Assembly (NCBI RefSeq): GCF_001528745.1
Contig: NZ_BCNS01000091.1
Coordinates: forward strand, 124,001 to 188,000
Origin: Marinobacterium profundum
GTDB lineage: Bacteria > Pseudomonadota > Gammaproteobacteria > Pseudomonadales > Balneatricaceae
Reading direction: 5' to 3'
Length of the DNA stretch: 64,000 nucleotides
Both the position numbers and the translations under genes were made by a program. The notes under the pieces were generated by a model, which was given only the letters and a program-made list of their open reading frames with translations, had not been told where the DNA came from and did not search any database. This document shows, one piece after another, positions 46,483-60,838 of this stretch (its first letter is position 1; the number at the start of each line of letters is the position of its first letter).

Positions 46483-47019
46483 ATGGCTGAACTTAATACA
46501 GTCGCTCGGCCCTATACAAAAGCTGCGTTTGAATTTGCGCTGGCTGAGGGAACCCTTGACGCCTGGTCCGACATGCTCCGTCTTGCTGCCACTGTGGCGC
46601 AGGATGGGCATATGGCCCAGGTGTTGGGTAACCCCGCACTGACCAGTAAGCAGAAAGCGCAGGCGATGCTCGGTGTCTGTGAAGACAGCCTGAGCGCAGC
46701 CGGCAGGAATTTCATTACTCTGCTGGCAGAAAATCGCCGTTTAGCTCTGCTGCCGGAAATCCTGGCGCAGTTCGAGCAGCTGAAAGCCAATCAGCAACAG
46801 TCCGTCGATATAGACGTGACTACGGCTTTCGAACTGGACGAGCAGCAGCAACAGAAACTTACTCAGGCAATCGGCGCCAAGCTGGGCCGCGAAGTGAAAA
46901 TGACGACTCAGGTAGATAAATCTATCCTGGGTGGCGTTGTTATTCGTAGCGCAGACCTGGTGATCGATGGTTCGGTCCGCGCCCGATTGGCGAAACTGAC
47001 CGAAGCGATGAGCTCCTGA
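46483..47019 (+). CDS. atpH: ATP synthase F1 subunit delta
   Basis: Joins the peripheral stalk to the top of F1. The 178 residues start MAELNTVARPYTKAAFEFA, the usual delta N-terminus, with six-helix N-domain (about 1-105) and C-terminal DKSILGGVVIRSADLVIDGSVRARLAKL (about 145-172), the family signature. GAGG lies six bases before ATG 46483; the neighbouring ATG 46480 is too close to it. Confidence 0.96.
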   Translation: MAELNTVARPYTKAAFEFALAEGTLDAWSDMLRLAATVAQDGHMAQVLGNPALTSKQKAQAMLGVCEDSLSAAGRNFITLLAENRRLALLPEILAQFEQLKANQQQSVDIDVTTAFELDEQQQQKLTQAIGAKLGREVKMTTQVDKSILGGVVIRSADLVIDGSVRARLAKLTEAMSS

Positions 47020-47034
47020 GGGTGAGGTAAAATC

Positions 47035-48579
47035 ATGCAGCAACTGAATCCATCTGAGATCAGCGAGATTCTCAAGAAGCGCATCGAGAAACTCGATGTG
47101 TCTTCTGAAGCCCGCAACGAGGGCACTATTGTCAGCGTTTCCGATGGTATCATCCTGATCCACGGTCTGGCTGATGTCATGTACGGGGAAATGATCGAAT
47201 TTCCCGGCGGCGTTTACGGTCTGGCACTGAACCTGGAGCGTGACTCCGTCGGTGCTGTTGTACTGGGTGACTACCAGAAACTGGTAGAGGGCATGACTGC
47301 CCGTTGCACCGGTCGTATCCTGGAAGTACCTGTTGGTCCGGAACTGCTCGGTCGCGTTGTAGACGCCCTGGGTATCCCGATCGATGGCAAGGGTCCGCTC
47401 GAAACCAAAATGACCGATGCAATTGAAAAAGTTGCACCGGGCGTTATCGATCGTCAGTCAGTTGATCAGCCGGTTCAGACCGGTCTGAAAGCCATCGATG
47501 CGATGGTACCAATCGGCCGTGGCCAGCGTGAGCTGATCATCGGTGACCGTCAGATTGGTAAGACTGCGATCGCTATCGATGCGATCATCAATCAGAAAGG
47601 TACAGGCATCAAGTGTATCTACGTCGCAATCGGACAGAAACAGTCCACTATTGCCAACGTAGTACGCAAGCTGGAAGAGCATGGCGCGATGGATCACACC
47701 ATTGTTGTCGCTGCCGGCGCATCTGATCCTGCTGCCATGCAGTTCCTGGCGCCTTACGCCGGTGCAACCATGGGTGAGTACTTCCGCGACCGCGGTCAGG
47801 ACGCCCTGATTGTATTTGACGACCTGACCAAGCAGGCCTGGGCTTATCGCCAGATCTCCCTGCTGCTGCGTCGTCCGCCGGGCCGTGAAGCATACCCGGG
47901 TGACGTCTTCTATTTGCACTCCCGTCTGCTGGAACGTGCTGCGCGCGTTAACGCTGATTACGTTGAGAAGTTCACCAATGGTGAAGTGAAAGGCCAGACT
48001 GGCTCGCTGACGGCTCTGCCGATCATCGAGACTCAGGGCGGCGACGTATCTGCGTTCGTACCGACCAACGTTATCTCCATCACCGATGGTCAGATCTTCC
48101 TGGAATCGAGCCTGTACAACTCAGGTATTCGCCCGGCGATCAACGCAGGTCTGTCTGTATCCCGTGTAGGTGGTGCAGCCCAGACCAAGATCATCAAGAA
48201 ACTGGGTGGCGGTGTGCGTCTGGCACTGGCTCAGTACCGTGAGCTGGCTGCGTTCGCGCAGTTTGCTTCCGACCTTGATGACGTGACCCGCGGTCAGCTG
48301 GAACACGGTCAGCGCGTTACCGAGCTGATGAAGCAGAAACAGTACTCTCCGATGTCGGTTGCCGATATGGGTCTGAGCCTGTATGCCGCGAACGAAGGTC
48401 ATCTGAACGATGTTGAGCTGAACAAGATTGGTGCCTTTGAATCGGCCCTGATCTCTTACTTCAGGTCCGAACATGCGGATCTGATGGCTCAGGTTAACGT
48501 TGCCGGTGCCTACAACGACGAGATTTCAGCGCAGTTCAAGGCCGGAATCGAGAAGTTCAAGTCAACCCAGACCTGGTAA
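47035..48579 (+). CDS. atpA: ATP synthase F1 subunit alpha
   Basis: Non-catalytic nucleotide-binding subunit. The 514 residues show the N-terminal crown (about 1-95), Walker [16 protein letters not shown] (about 169-183), Walker B region [47 protein letters not shown], and the C-terminal helical domain. It has the classic alpha insertion pattern and the arginine finger near [10 protein letters not shown]. Length is normal. Confidence 0.98.
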   Translation: MQQLNPSEISEILKKRIEKLDVSSEARNEGTIVSVSDGIILIHGLADVMYGEMIEFPGGVYGLALNLERDSVGAVVLGDYQKLVEGMTARCTGRILEVPVGPELLGRVVDALGIPIDGKGPLETKMTDAIEKVAPGVIDRQSVDQPVQTGLKAIDAMVPIGRGQRELIIGDRQIGKTAIAIDAIINQKGTGIKCIYVAIGQKQSTIANVVRKLEEHGAMDHTIVVAAGASDPAAMQFLAPYAGATMGEYFRDRGQDALIVFDDLTKQAWAYRQISLLLRRPPGREAYPGDVFYLHSRLLERAARVNADYVEKFTNGEVKGQTGSLTALPIIETQGGDVSAFVPTNVISITDGQIFLESSLYNSGIRPAINAGLSVSRVGGAAQTKIIKKLGGGVRLALAQYRELAAFAQFASDLDDVTRGQLEHGQRVTELMKQKQYSPMSVADMGLSLYAANEGHLNDVELNKIGAFESALISYFRSEHADLMAQVNVAGAYNDEISAQFKAGIEKFKSTQTW

Positions 48580-48652
48580 CAGCCCTAGGGCAGAGGGTCT
48601 GCGGGCTTAACCCCGCAGACCGATAACCGGTTCAAGGTATAAAGGCGGAACT

Positions 48653-49516
48653 ATGGCAGTCGGAAAAGAGATAAAGACGCAAATTGCGAGCATCAGCAGC
48701 ACGCGCAAAATTACTAGCGCCATGGAAATGGTGGCCGCCAGTAAGATGCGCAGGGCTCAGGATCGCATGCAGTCGTCCCGACCGTACGCTCGCAGTATCC
48801 GTGGCGTTATTCAGCATCTGGCGAAATCCAATCCTGAATATTCTCACCTGTACATGCAGGAACGTGAGGCCAAGCGCGTCGGCTACATAGTTGTAGCCAG
48901 TGACCGCGGTCTCTGTGGCGGCCTGAACACGAATGCGTTCAAGGCCACCATCGCCAGCATGAAGGGTTACCACGACAAGGGCGTTGCGATCGATGTCTGT
49001 GCGCTGGGCACAAAGGCACTGACCTTCTTCAAGAGCTACGGCGGCAACGTAGTAGCAGCAAAAACGCATCTGGGTGACGCACCTGTACTGGCGGAGCTGA
49101 TTGGCTCGGTCAAGGTGATGTTCGATGCGTTTGCAGAAGGCAGGCTGGATCGCCTGTTTGTGGTGTCGAACGAATTCGTTAACACCATGACACAGAAACC
49201 CGTGGTTGAGCAGATTCTGCCACTGCGGGCTGAAGACGACGACAAACAGCTGAGCCATCACTGGGATTACATCTACGAACCGGAAGCGAAAGAGCTGCTC
49301 AACGGGCTGCTCCAGCGCTATGTCGAGTCGGTAGTCTACCAGTCGGTGGTCGAGAACAATGCCTGTGAACAGGCAGCCCGTATGCTGGCGATGAAGAGCG
49401 CAACTGATAACGCCGGCGACCTGATAGACGAGCTTAAGATGGTTTACAACAAGGCTCGTCAAGCTGCGATTACTCAGGAAATTTCCGAGATCGTTAGTGG
49501 CGCCGCTGCAGTTTGA
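48653..49516 (+). CDS. atpG: ATP synthase F1 subunit gamma
   Basis: Central rotor shaft. The 287 residues start [36 protein letters not shown] and end with [11 protein letters not shown]-type residues ([15 protein letters not shown]), the two coiled-coil ends that enter the alpha-beta ring. The middle Rossmann-like domain (about 80-210) has [10 protein letters not shown]. Confidence 0.97.
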   Translation: MAVGKEIKTQIASISSTRKITSAMEMVAASKMRRAQDRMQSSRPYARSIRGVIQHLAKSNPEYSHLYMQEREAKRVGYIVVASDRGLCGGLNTNAFKATIASMKGYHDKGVAIDVCALGTKALTFFKSYGGNVVAAKTHLGDAPVLAELIGSVKVMFDAFAEGRLDRLFVVSNEFVNTMTQKPVVEQILPLRAEDDDKQLSHHWDYIYEPEAKELLNGLLQRYVESVVYQSVVENNACEQAARMLAMKSATDNAGDLIDELKMVYNKARQAAITQEISEIVSGAAAV

Positions 49517-49524
49517 TGCAGTAA

Positions 49525-50931
<1,407 letters not shown>

Positions 50932-50965
50932 GGTTCTGGTCGGAAACCTTTAAGAGGTAATAAGC

Positions 50966-51391
50966 ATGGCTATGACTGTTCATTGCGATATCGTGAGTGC
51001 CGAGGGCGAAGTTTTCTCCGGCCTGATCGAGTTCGTATCGGTAACAGGTAGCCTGGGTGACCTGGGTATCTACCCCGGTCACGCTCCGCTTCTGACGGAA
51101 CTGAAACCAGGCCCTGTCGAGCTGCGCAAGCAGGGCGGCCAGGAAGACGTTTTTTACGTCTCCGGCGGCTTTCTCGAAGTGCAACCGCACAAGATCATAG
51201 TGCTGGCAGACACCGCTCTGCGCGCCAATGATCTGAGTGAAGCGGCGGCAATCGAGGCTCAGACGCATGCGCAACAGGAGATGGCTGATAAGTCCGCCGA
51301 GTTTGAATACTCGCGGGCGGCCACGCAGCTGGCGGAAGCTGCTGCGCAGCTCCGCACACTGCAGCAGCTTCGCAAGAAAGGTAAACACTGA
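50966..51391 (+). CDS. atpC: ATP synthase F1 subunit epsilon
   Basis: Rotor-foot subunit that also inhibits ATP hydrolysis. The 141 residues have the N-terminal beta sandwich (about 1-86; [37 protein letters not shown]) and a C-terminal helical pair (about 90-138). It is the last gene of the operon, 34 bp after atpD, followed by a strong terminator. Confidence 0.97.
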   Translation: MAMTVHCDIVSAEGEVFSGLIEFVSVTGSLGDLGIYPGHAPLLTELKPGPVELRKQGGQEDVFYVSGGFLEVQPHKIIVLADTALRANDLSEAAAIEAQTHAQQEMADKSAEFEYSRAATQLAEAAAQLRTLQQLRKKGKH

Positions 51392-51412
51392 TCCTGCGAA
51401 CTGATCTCGATT

Positions 51413-51444
51413 AAAAAGGGGTAGCCATTGGCTACCCCTTTTTT
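51413..51444 (+). terminator. Terminator of the atp operon
   Basis: Stem AAAAAGGGGTAGCC / GGCTACCCCTTTTT with a 3-nt loop, then T residues, 21 bp after atpC. Confidence 0.95.
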
Positions 51445-51478
51445 GTGGACGCGCGGCTACGCCTAGCGGCGAATATTT

Positions 51479-51502
51479 TTTCAGCTTTCAGCTTTCAGCT
51501 TT
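51479..51502. repeat. 7-bp tandem repeat TTTCAGC, 3 copies
   Basis: Three exact head-to-tail copies of TTTCAGC and a partial fourth (TTT). It is the first of three neighbouring arrays with the same 7-bp period but unrelated units, lying between the atp terminator and the TrmB-type gene. Confidence 0.95.
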
Positions 51503-51508
51503 TATCTT

Positions 51509-51535
51509 GCCCCTAGCCCCTAGCCCCTAGCCCCT
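51509..51535. repeat. 7-bp tandem repeat GCCCCTA, nearly 4 copies
   Basis: Three exact copies of GCCCCTA and a 6/7 fourth copy. The unit reads TAGGGGC on the other strand. It begins 7 bp after the TTTCAGC array. Confidence 0.95.
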
Positions 51536-51547
51536 TTCCTCTTTAAT

Positions 51548-51575
51548 CTCGCACCTCGCACCTCGCACCTCGCAC
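51548..51575. repeat. 7-bp tandem repeat CTCGCAC, 4 copies
   Basis: Four exact copies of CTCGCAC, followed by a degenerate CTCAC. The array ends 2 bp before the stop codon of the convergent TrmB-type gene. Confidence 0.95.
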
Positions 51576-51576
51576 C

Positions 51577-52317
51577 TCACAACAACCCCCAGAGCGTATC
51601 GAAGACTATCTTCTGCGCGGCTGACACTTCCCGTGAATCAATCACCACGGCGGTGGGGTAATTCTCCGAGGCCAGCGAGATGATAGCTACCTTGGGTGGA
51701 TAGATGGCGATATAGGCCGCATCTACCGGGCCTTGGGTACGAATCCATTTGCGCTCCGATAGCTCAGCATCCTCACCGCCCTCGCCGATGGCGATGACCC
51801 GCACCTGGATACCGCGGGCGATGCGCTGCACCGTATAGGTCGGGAAGGGACGGTACAGGTGACGCCGAATGGGCTTGGATGAAAATACCGAATAGGCCGG
51901 GTTGGGCTGGCCAGACACCGTATTGAGAATATCCCGCAGCACAAATTCGATACCGTCGTCACCTTCATAGAACTGTACATTGGCGGCGCTGAAATCGGGC
52001 TTGAGATGATTCAGTTCGGGGATTATCTTGCCGCGCAACTGGCCCACCGCATTGTCCAGCGAAGCCTGACGTTCCTGTGCCATCTGCAGCAGCACCTCGG
52101 GATCGCGGGGCGAGAAGTAGCGTCGTTTGCCCTTGGGCAGGTAGGTGACAACTCCCTTGCTCTGCAGGCTCTTGAGGCACTCGTAGGCGGTGCCGCGATT
52201 GATGCCGGCCTTGTCGGCAATGGTACGTATGGCGCTGGGGCCCAGACTCAGCAGGGCACGGTAAATACGTACCTCGCGTTCTTCCAGGCCGAGCAGACTA
52301 AAGATTGAATCGGTCAT
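51577..52317 (-). CDS. TrmB-family (sugar-sensing type) transcriptional regulator
   Basis: A 246-residue regulator. The N-terminal winged helix (about 3-68) reads FSLLGLEEREVRIYRALLSLGPSAIRTIADKAGINRGTAYECLKSLQSKGVV, diagnostic of the TrmB family. An amphipathic linker (about 78-110) and an alpha/beta effector domain (about 115-246) follow. Archaeal members sense sugars; bacterial members are scattered and poorly known. The divergent position to glmU-glmS suggests control of amino-sugar synthesis, which would take the place of the DeoR-type GlmR found between glmU and glmS in Pseudomonas. That role is inferred. Confidence 0.88.
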   Translation of the reverse strand: MTDSIFSLLGLEEREVRIYRALLSLGPSAIRTIADKAGINRGTAYECLKSLQSKGVVTYLPKGKRRYFSPRDPEVLLQMAQERQASLDNAVGQLRGKIIPELNHLKPDFSAANVQFYEGDDGIEFVLRDILNTVSGQPNPAYSVFSSKPIRRHLYRPFPTYTVQRIARGIQVRVIAIGEGGEDAELSERKWIRTQGPVDAAYIAIYPPKVAIISLASENYPTAVVIDSREVSAAQKIVFDTLWGLL

Positions 52318-52318
52318 T

Positions 52319-52354
52319 TTGTCAAAATTTTACTGACAACTAATATTGAATTAG
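52319..52354. promoter_or_regulatory. Two candidate operators in the TrmB-glmU gap
   Basis: TTGTCA-N9-TGACAA at 52319-52339 begins 1 bp upstream of the regulator start, and CTAAT-ATTGA-ATTAG at 52340-52354 adjoins it. Their overlap with the regulator's leader fits autoregulation; the glmU start is 85 bp further on. Confidence 0.55.
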
Positions 52355-52438
52355 AGTTTGTATCAGCTAAAGTCTGCAACAACCAGTTTTACTTCAGTTA
52401 ACCGGATAAAACGCGCAGCGCGCAGGATTAGCGTAACG

Positions 52439-53806
52439 ATGTCATTGGATGTGATTATTCTGGCGGCCGGACAGGGCAGCCGCATGAAATCGAAGAAACC
52501 CAAGGTGCTGCACGGCATCGGCGGCAAGCCGATGGTGCAGCATGTCATCGACTGTGCACTTGAGCTGGATGCACCGCGCATACATGTAGTGGTGGGGCAT
52601 GGCGCCGAGCAGGTGCGCGAAGCCCTGGGCGATCAGGCACTCAATTTTGCCCTCCAGGCTGAACAGCTGGGCACCGGCCATGCCGTAGCCCAGGCGCTGG
52701 ACGGCACCGAAGCTTCCGGCATCAGTCTGGTGCTGTACGGCGATGTCCCCCTGACCCGCAGCGAGACCCTGCGTCAGCTGGTTGCTATAGCTGCCCAGGA
52801 CAAGCTCGGCCTGCTGACGGTGAAGCTGACCGATCCCAGCGGTTATGGTCGTATCATCCGCAACGATGCCGACCAGGTAGTGGCCATCGTCGAGCACAAG
52901 GATGCAACCGAGGCGCAGCGCGAAGTGGATGAGGTCAACACCGGCATAATGGCGTTGCCCACACGACTGCTGGCCGACTGGCTACCCAAACTCTCGAGCA
53001 ACAATGTCCAGGGCGAGTATTACCTCACCGATGTCATTGCCATGGCGGCGGATCAGGGCGTGCTGATCGAGGCGATTCAGCCTGAACACGAACAGGAAGT
53101 GCAGGGCGTGAACAACCGCCTGCAGCAGGCCGAGCTGGAGCGCTGGTATCAGCTGCGTGAAGCGCAGCGCCTGATGCACCAGGGTGTGACCCTGCTGGAC
53201 CCGTCGCGGCTGGATGTGCGCGGCAACCTGAGTGTCGGCCTCGATGTGGTGATCGATATCAACTGTCTGTTCGAAGGCAAGGTCACTCTGGGTAACGATG
53301 TCACTATCGGCGCCAACTGCCATATCAGCGATGCGGTGATTGGCGATGGCTGCCATATCAAGGCCAATTCCGTGATCGAACAGGCGACTATGCAGGAAAA
53401 CTGCGATATCGGGCCTTTTGCGCGGCTGCGTCCGGGCACGGTACTGGCGGCAGGGGTCAAGGTTGGCAACTTCGTTGAAACCAAGAAAGCCCGTATCGGC
53501 GAAGGCTCCAAGGTCAGTCACCTGAGCTATGTGGGCGATGCCCTGATCGGCAGTGGCGTCAATGTCGGCGCCGGCACCATTACCTGCAACTATGATGGCG
53601 TCAACAAGTCACAGACCGAGATCGGCGATGGCGCCTTTATCGGCTCCAACAGCGCCCTGGTGGCACCGGTGAAGGTAGGAGCGGGCGCAACCGTGGGCGC
53701 AGGTTCTACTATTACCAAGGATGTGGCCGACGATCAGCTGTCGGTGGCCCGGGCCAAGCAGCGCAATCTCGATGGCTGGCCGCGCCCGACTAAGCGCGAA
53801 AGCTGA
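52439..53806 (+). CDS. glmU: Bifunctional GlmU: GlcN-1-P acetyltransferase / UDP-GlcNAc pyrophosphorylase
   Basis: Makes UDP-GlcNAc for peptidoglycan and LPS. The 455 residues comprise an N-terminal uridylyltransferase domain with [24 protein letters not shown] (about 8-31) and [10 protein letters not shown], then a left-handed beta helix (about 250-430) of hexapeptide repeats with [26 protein letters not shown] and [16 protein letters not shown]. The frame is open upstream to 52358, but [16 protein letters not shown] at 52439 is the family start. glmS follows 82 bp downstream. Confidence 0.98.
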   Translation: MSLDVIILAAGQGSRMKSKKPKVLHGIGGKPMVQHVIDCALELDAPRIHVVVGHGAEQVREALGDQALNFALQAEQLGTGHAVAQALDGTEASGISLVLYGDVPLTRSETLRQLVAIAAQDKLGLLTVKLTDPSGYGRIIRNDADQVVAIVEHKDATEAQREVDEVNTGIMALPTRLLADWLPKLSSNNVQGEYYLTDVIAMAADQGVLIEAIQPEHEQEVQGVNNRLQQAELERWYQLREAQRLMHQGVTLLDPSRLDVRGNLSVGLDVVIDINCLFEGKVTLGNDVTIGANCHISDAVIGDGCHIKANSVIEQATMQENCDIGPFARLRPGTVLAAGVKVGNFVETKKARIGEGSKVSHLSYVGDALIGSGVNVGAGTITCNYDGVNKSQTEIGDGAFIGSNSALVAPVKVGAGATVGAGSTITKDVADDQLSVARAKQRNLDGWPRPTKRES

Positions 53807-53888
53807 ACGCGCGCAGCGACGGCATTTGGCCTGCAGTACTCAATATTCGTTATATAAGCTGTACCCGTTTTAACGGAAGGATCGAAAC

Positions 53889-55715
53889 ATGTGTGGAATC
53901 GTAGGGGCTATCGCCGCAAGGCCGGTATCGGAAATACTGCTCGAAGGCCTGCGTCGGCTGGAATACCGCGGTTATGACTCCGCCGGCATGACGGTGTGGG
54001 ATGGCAGCCAGATCAATCGTTTGCGCCGCGCCGGCAAGGTACAGGCGCTGGGTGATGCCCTGGCCGAAACCCCGCTGGACGGCCAGCTGGGCATCGCCCA
54101 CACGCGCTGGGCCACCCACGGCAAGCCCACCGAGAACAATGCGCATCCGCATATGTCCGGCACCCGCGTGGCGGTGGTGCACAACGGCATTATCGAAAAC
54201 TACGAGAGCATCAAGCGTGACCTGATCGCCAGGGGCTACGAGTTCACCTCTGACACCGATACCGAAGTCATCGCCCACCTGCTGGACAGCGCCATCTCCG
54301 CCGGCGCCAGCGTGCTGGATGCGGTGCGCGATTCGGTGGCGCAGCTGCACGGTGCCTTTGCCCTGGGCGTGATGCACCAAGATTATCCCGGCGAGCTGAT
54401 CACGGCGCGCAAGGGCAGCCCGCTGGTTATAGGTGTGGGGATCGGCGAGAACTTTATCGGCTCAGATCCGCTGGCGCTGCTGCAGGTCACCGACCGTTTC
54501 ATCTACCTGGAAGAGGGCGATGTGGCCCGTCTGCGTCGCCTTGGCATCGAGATATGGAACAGTGCCGGCGAGTCCGTCGAGCGCCCGGTACTGCGGTTTG
54601 AGTACGGTTCCGGCAGCGTCGACAAAGGCGAATACAAGCACTACATGCTCAAGGAAATCTACGAGCAGCCCAGGGTCGTGCACGCCGCCATGGAAGGGCG
54701 CCTGGGTGCCGAACGGGTGCTGGAAGAAGCCTTTGGCGTCACCGCGCCGGCCATCTTTGATCAGGTCAAACAGGTGCAGATCGTGGCCTGCGGCACCAGC
54801 TATCATGCCGGCCTTATCGCCAAGTACTGGATCGAGGATCTGGCGGGGATTCCCTGCATGGTGGAAGTGGCCAGTGAATTCCGCTACCGCAAGGTGGTGC
54901 TGCCCAAGGGCACGCTCTTTATCAGCATTTCCCAGTCGGGCGAAACCGCCGATACCCTGGCGGCGTTGCGCGAGGTGCGTGATCGCATTCTGGCCAGCCT
55001 GACCATCTGCAACGTGCCGGGTAGCTCCCTGGTGCGCGAATCCGATCTCTGCCTGATGACCAATGCCGGCCCCGAAATCGGCGTGGCCTCCACCAAGGCC
55101 TTTACCACCCAGCTGGTCGCGCTGCTGATGACCACCCTGGTGCTGGGGCGTCGCCATGAGCTGAGTCCTGAGACCGAGGCGCGGATAGTGGCTGATCTTA
55201 AAACACTGCCGGGGCTGCTGGAGCAGGTACTGGGGCTGGATTCTGCCATCGAGAAAATGGCTGAAGCCTTTGCCGAGAAGCAACACGCCCTCTTTCTGGG
55301 CCGCGGTACCCTGAACCCTGTGGCGATGGAAGGGGCCCTCAAGCTCAAGGAAATCTCCTACATTCACGCCGAGGCCTACGCCGCCGGTGAGCTCAAGCAT
55401 GGCCCGCTGGCACTGGTCGACAAGGACATGCCGGTGGTCACAGTCGCGCCGCGCAACGAGATGCTCGACAAGCTCAAGGCCAACCTGCAGGAAGTGCGCG
55501 CCCGTGGCGGCGAGCTGTTCGTCTTCGCCGGCAGCCGCCAGGAAGTACAGCCCGAAGAGGGCGTGCAGGTGCTGGAATTGCCGCCGATGCCGGGCATTCT
55601 GGAGCCCATCGTCTACACCCTGCCGCTGCAGCTGCTGTCCTACCACGTCGCCGTACTCAAGGGCACAGACGTCGATCAACCGCGTAACCTGGCCAAGTCT
55701 GTCACGGTGGAATAA
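53889..55715 (+). CDS. glmS: Glutamine-fructose-6-phosphate aminotransferase
   Basis: First enzyme of amino-sugar synthesis: fructose-6-P plus glutamine to glucosamine-6-P. The 608 residues start [33 protein letters not shown], with Cys2 as the N-terminal glutaminase nucleophile, and have two SIS isomerase domains (about 285-420 and 455-595), with CGTSYHAG and [14 protein letters not shown]. The C-terminus [13 protein letters not shown] is universal. The 82-bp gap to glmU has no clear riboswitch or ribozyme. Confidence 0.98.
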   Translation: MCGIVGAIAARPVSEILLEGLRRLEYRGYDSAGMTVWDGSQINRLRRAGKVQALGDALAETPLDGQLGIAHTRWATHGKPTENNAHPHMSGTRVAVVHNGIIENYESIKRDLIARGYEFTSDTDTEVIAHLLDSAISAGASVLDAVRDSVAQLHGAFALGVMHQDYPGELITARKGSPLVIGVGIGENFIGSDPLALLQVTDRFIYLEEGDVARLRRLGIEIWNSAGESVERPVLRFEYGSGSVDKGEYKHYMLKEIYEQPRVVHAAMEGRLGAERVLEEAFGVTAPAIFDQVKQVQIVACGTSYHAGLIAKYWIEDLAGIPCMVEVASEFRYRKVVLPKGTLFISISQSGETADTLAALREVRDRILASLTICNVPGSSLVRESDLCLMTNAGPEIGVASTKAFTTQLVALLMTTLVLGRRHELSPETEARIVADLKTLPGLLEQVLGLDSAIEKMAEAFAEKQHALFLGRGTLNPVAMEGALKLKEISYIHAEAYAAGELKHGPLALVDKDMPVVTVAPRNEMLDKLKANLQEVRARGGELFVFAGSRQEVQPEEGVQVLELPPMPGILEPIVYTLPLQLLSYHVAVLKGTDVDQPRNLAKSVTVE

Positions 55716-55770
55716 CGGCTTTTGCCCGGTCGACTCAAGCGGAGTCGAGCGCCAAGGTGAAACGCAACGC

Positions 55771-55798
55771 AAAAGCCCGACAGCAATGTCGGGCTTTT
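55771..55798 (+). terminator. Terminator of glmUS
   Basis: Stem AAAAGCCCGACA / TGTCGGGCTTTT with a GCAA tetraloop, 55 bp after glmS. Its core is nearly the same as the gcvP terminator at 60839. Confidence 0.95.
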
Positions 55799-55822
55799 GT
55801 CGTTTTGGGGTTATTTTGTGGA

Positions 55823-56040
55823 TCAGTACTCGACGATATTGACCGCCAGGCCGCCGCGGGAGGTTTCCTTGTACTTGTCGAGCATGTCGCGACCGGTTTC
55901 GCGCATGGTGCGGATCACCTTGTGGGGGGGGGGGGGGCAAAATGCTGGCCGTCGCCGCGCAAGACCAGAGCGCGAAAGCCCATGCCGTTGGCGTGCAGCG
56001 GTAGGCTTTCCTTGCGGTGGTAGGTCAGGTGTTCTTAAAA
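55823..56040 (-). pseudogene. sdaA: L-serine dehydratase (sdaA) remnant with internal deletion at a G14 run
   Basis: The minus strand encodes the exact C-terminal end of L-serine ammonia-lyase ([20 protein letters not shown] and then [13 protein letters not shown], stop at 55823-55825). Immediately upstream, in a different frame, is a segment like its residues about 135-155 ([20 protein letters not shown]). In an intact SdaA of about 455 residues these are some 270 residues apart. The join is a run of 14 G at 55924-55937. The 5' third of the gene is not found: an in-frame stop lies just before EHLTYH and lipA begins about 100 bp on. So the gene is broken, or the contig has been misjoined here. 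Confidence 0.8.
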
Positions 56041-56147
56041 CCGATCTTTTGTCGCCCGTGCCGGTGGCACCGAGGGAGCCGTACAGCTGGGTCTGCACCG
56101 CAGCGACTCGGGGCCGCCCGGTTTCCCGGAGCGACCCCGGGTGCGCG

Positions 56148-57092
56148 TTACTTCAAAGGGCTTCCCGAGGCTTGCAGGTCCGCATGGTAGGAGGACCGCA
56201 CCATGGGGCCGCTGGCGACGTTGCGAAACCCCAGTTGGTTGCCGATCTCTTCGTAGGCCTTGAATTCGTCCGGCGTCACGTAGCGCTCGACCGCCAGGTG
56301 GTGTCGGCTCGGCTGCAGGTACTGGCCGATCGTCAGCATGTCGACGCCCTGGTTGCGCAGGTCCTGCATGACCGCGACTATCTCGTCCCGGGTTTCGCCC
56401 AGGCCCACCATCAGGCCGGACTTGGTGGCGACCTCGGGGTGCTGATGCTTGTAGCGCTGCAGCAGGTCGAGGGAGTTGCGGTAGTCGGCGCCCGGTCGCA
56501 CTGTTGCGTAGAGGCGCGGCACGGTTTCCATGTTGTGGTTCAGGACATCGGGCAGGTCGACGGACAGGGCTGCCAGCGCGGTATCGAGCTTGCCGCGAAA
56601 ATCCGGTACCAGAATCTCCACCGTCAGGCCCGGATTCAGCGCCCGGGACTCGCGCACAGTGGCACTGAAGTGGGCGGCTCCGCCATCGCGCAGATCGTCA
56701 CGATCGACGGAGGTAATCACCGCATAGCGCAGGTTCAGCTGCTGAATGCTCTGGGCCACGTGGCGCGGCTCGTCCGGGTCGAGCCCCAGAGGCTTGCCGT
56801 GGGCGACATCGCAGAAGGGGCAGCGGCGGGTGCAGATTCCGCCCATGATCATAAAGGTGGCGGTGCGCTTGCTGAAGCACTCGGCCAGATTCGGGCAGGA
56901 GGCCTCCTCGCACACCGTATGCAGTTTCAGCTCGCGCAGCTGTTTCTTCACCTTGGCGACGTTGCTGTTGCTGCGCGGATCAATGCGGATCCACTCCGGC
57001 TTCGCCAGGCGCGTACGGCTGGGATCGGGCTTGTGGCGCAGGCGCGCCATCTTGGATTCGCCCTTCAATTCTTTTAACGGAATGAGTTCCAT
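56148..57092 (-). CDS. lipA: Lipoyl synthase
   Basis: Radical-SAM enzyme that inserts two sulfurs into protein-bound octanoate, for example on GcvH. The 314 residues show the auxiliary cluster motif [12 protein letters not shown] (about 61-72) and the radical-SAM CTRRCPFC (about 87-94), plus [11 protein letters not shown] and a C-terminal VRSSYHAD with the conserved RSSYHA serine ligand. AGGTGA lies seven bases before ATG 57092. It is divergent from gcvH, so it likely serves glycine cleavage here. A second lipA beside lipB elsewhere would be usual. Confidence 0.97.
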   Translation of the reverse strand: MELIPLKELKGESKMARLRHKPDPSRTRLAKPEWIRIDPRSNSNVAKVKKQLRELKLHTVCEEASCPNLAECFSKRTATFMIMGGICTRRCPFCDVAHGKPLGLDPDEPRHVAQSIQQLNLRYAVITSVDRDDLRDGGAAHFSATVRESRALNPGLTVEILVPDFRGKLDTALAALSVDLPDVLNHNMETVPRLYATVRPGADYRNSLDLLQRYKHQHPEVATKSGLMVGLGETRDEIVAVMQDLRNQGVDMLTIGQYLQPSRHHLAVERYVTPDEFKAYEEIGNQLGFRNVASGPMVRSSYHADLQASGSPLK

Positions 57093-57473
57093 CCTGTCAC
57101 CTCTGCTTGCGGAGTTCTGCCGTAATCGGGTTCATTGGGCCGTGGTGATAGCGCATGTTCCATCAGGAACACGGCTGTCACGGCCTTCGATTGTTGCCTA
57201 ATCATGCACCAAGCAAATAAAGTTTCCAATAGGAAACAGTGTTTCTTTGTTTTCAAGCCTGGCCGTGCATCTATAACGCGCACCTGATCAACAGCCTGAT
57301 GAGTAGCTGTGCCGGTTGAGGCTAGTCAGTCCCAATACGGGTAAAGTATGTTTCGTTAGTTTCCAATAAGAAATTTTTGTTGAAAGCGGGAAATCGTGTT
57401 GCTAGTCTGTGGCTGTCACCGGTTCAGGGCGATAGCCGCCGGACCCTCGATGAACAGCAGAAGGAAAATAACG
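57093..57473. promoter_or_regulatory. Divergent lipA/gcvH control region with three inverted repeats
   Basis: No gene lies in these 381 bp. Three related inverted repeats occur: TGTTCC-ATCA-GGAACA (57156-57171), GTTTCC-AATA-GGAAAC (57222-57237) and the imperfect GTTTCC-AATA-AGAAAT (57359-57374). A GG-N10-GC pair with TTGC (57389-57402) fits a sigma54 -24/-12 element, about 70 bp before gcvH. P. aeruginosa uses the sigma54 activator GcsR at its gcv operon with three operator repeats, a similar plan; the site sequences differ. Confidence 0.55.
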
Positions 57474-57866
57474 ATGAGCAAGGTCCCGACAAATCTGAAA
57501 TATGCCGCCTCCCATGAGTGGGTACTCGACAACGGTGACGGTACCGTGACCCTGGGCATCAGTGATCATGCCCAGGAGCTGCTGGGTGACGTGGTTTTCG
57601 TGGAGCTGCCGGACCTGGGTCGCCAGATCAGCAAGGGTGAGGAGTTCTCGCTGGTGGAGTCCGTCAAGGCGGCCTCCGACATCTACTCGCCGGTCAGCGG
57701 TGAGGTGATCGAGGTCAACGGCGCGCTGACGGATACACCGGAAATGGTTAATGAAAACCCCTACGAGGGGGCCTGGATCGCCAAAATCAAGCTGTCCGAG
57801 GTTGCTGAACTGGCGGATCTGCTGAGTGCCGTGGAATACGAGGCCACCGTCGCCGAAGACGCCTGA
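57474..57866 (+). CDS. gcvH: Glycine cleavage system H protein
   Basis: Carries the aminomethyl group on a lipoyl arm between P, T and L proteins. The 130 residues have the lipoyl-lysine K65 in LVESVKAASDIYSPVSGEV (60-78) and DHAQELLGDVVFVELPDLG. The frame is open from 57396, but ATG 57474 has AAGGAAAA eight bases upstream and gives the typical MSKVPTNLKYAASHEWV start. gcvP follows 51 bp later. Confidence 0.97.
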   Translation: MSKVPTNLKYAASHEWVLDNGDGTVTLGISDHAQELLGDVVFVELPDLGRQISKGEEFSLVESVKAASDIYSPVSGEVIEVNGALTDTPEMVNENPYEGAWIAKIKLSEVAELADLLSAVEYEATVAEDA

Positions 57867-57917
57867 TCCGCCCACGCCCGGCAGGTGTACCGAGAATAAA
57901 AGAGCAGGTAGAAGACT

Positions 57918-60800
<2,883 letters not shown>

Positions 60801-60838
60801 GACGGCGCGTTAGCCCTCGTTTGGTTAGAAGCACTACC

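Noticed and set aside
55924-55937. G14 run as a phase-variation switch of sdaA
   Set aside because: Changing the run length cannot restore the roughly 270 missing residues or the missing 5' third of the gene.
55797-57077. 426-codon plus-strand frame over lipA and the sdaA remnant
   Set aside because: Antisense to lipA; the peptide is composition-driven, without motifs.
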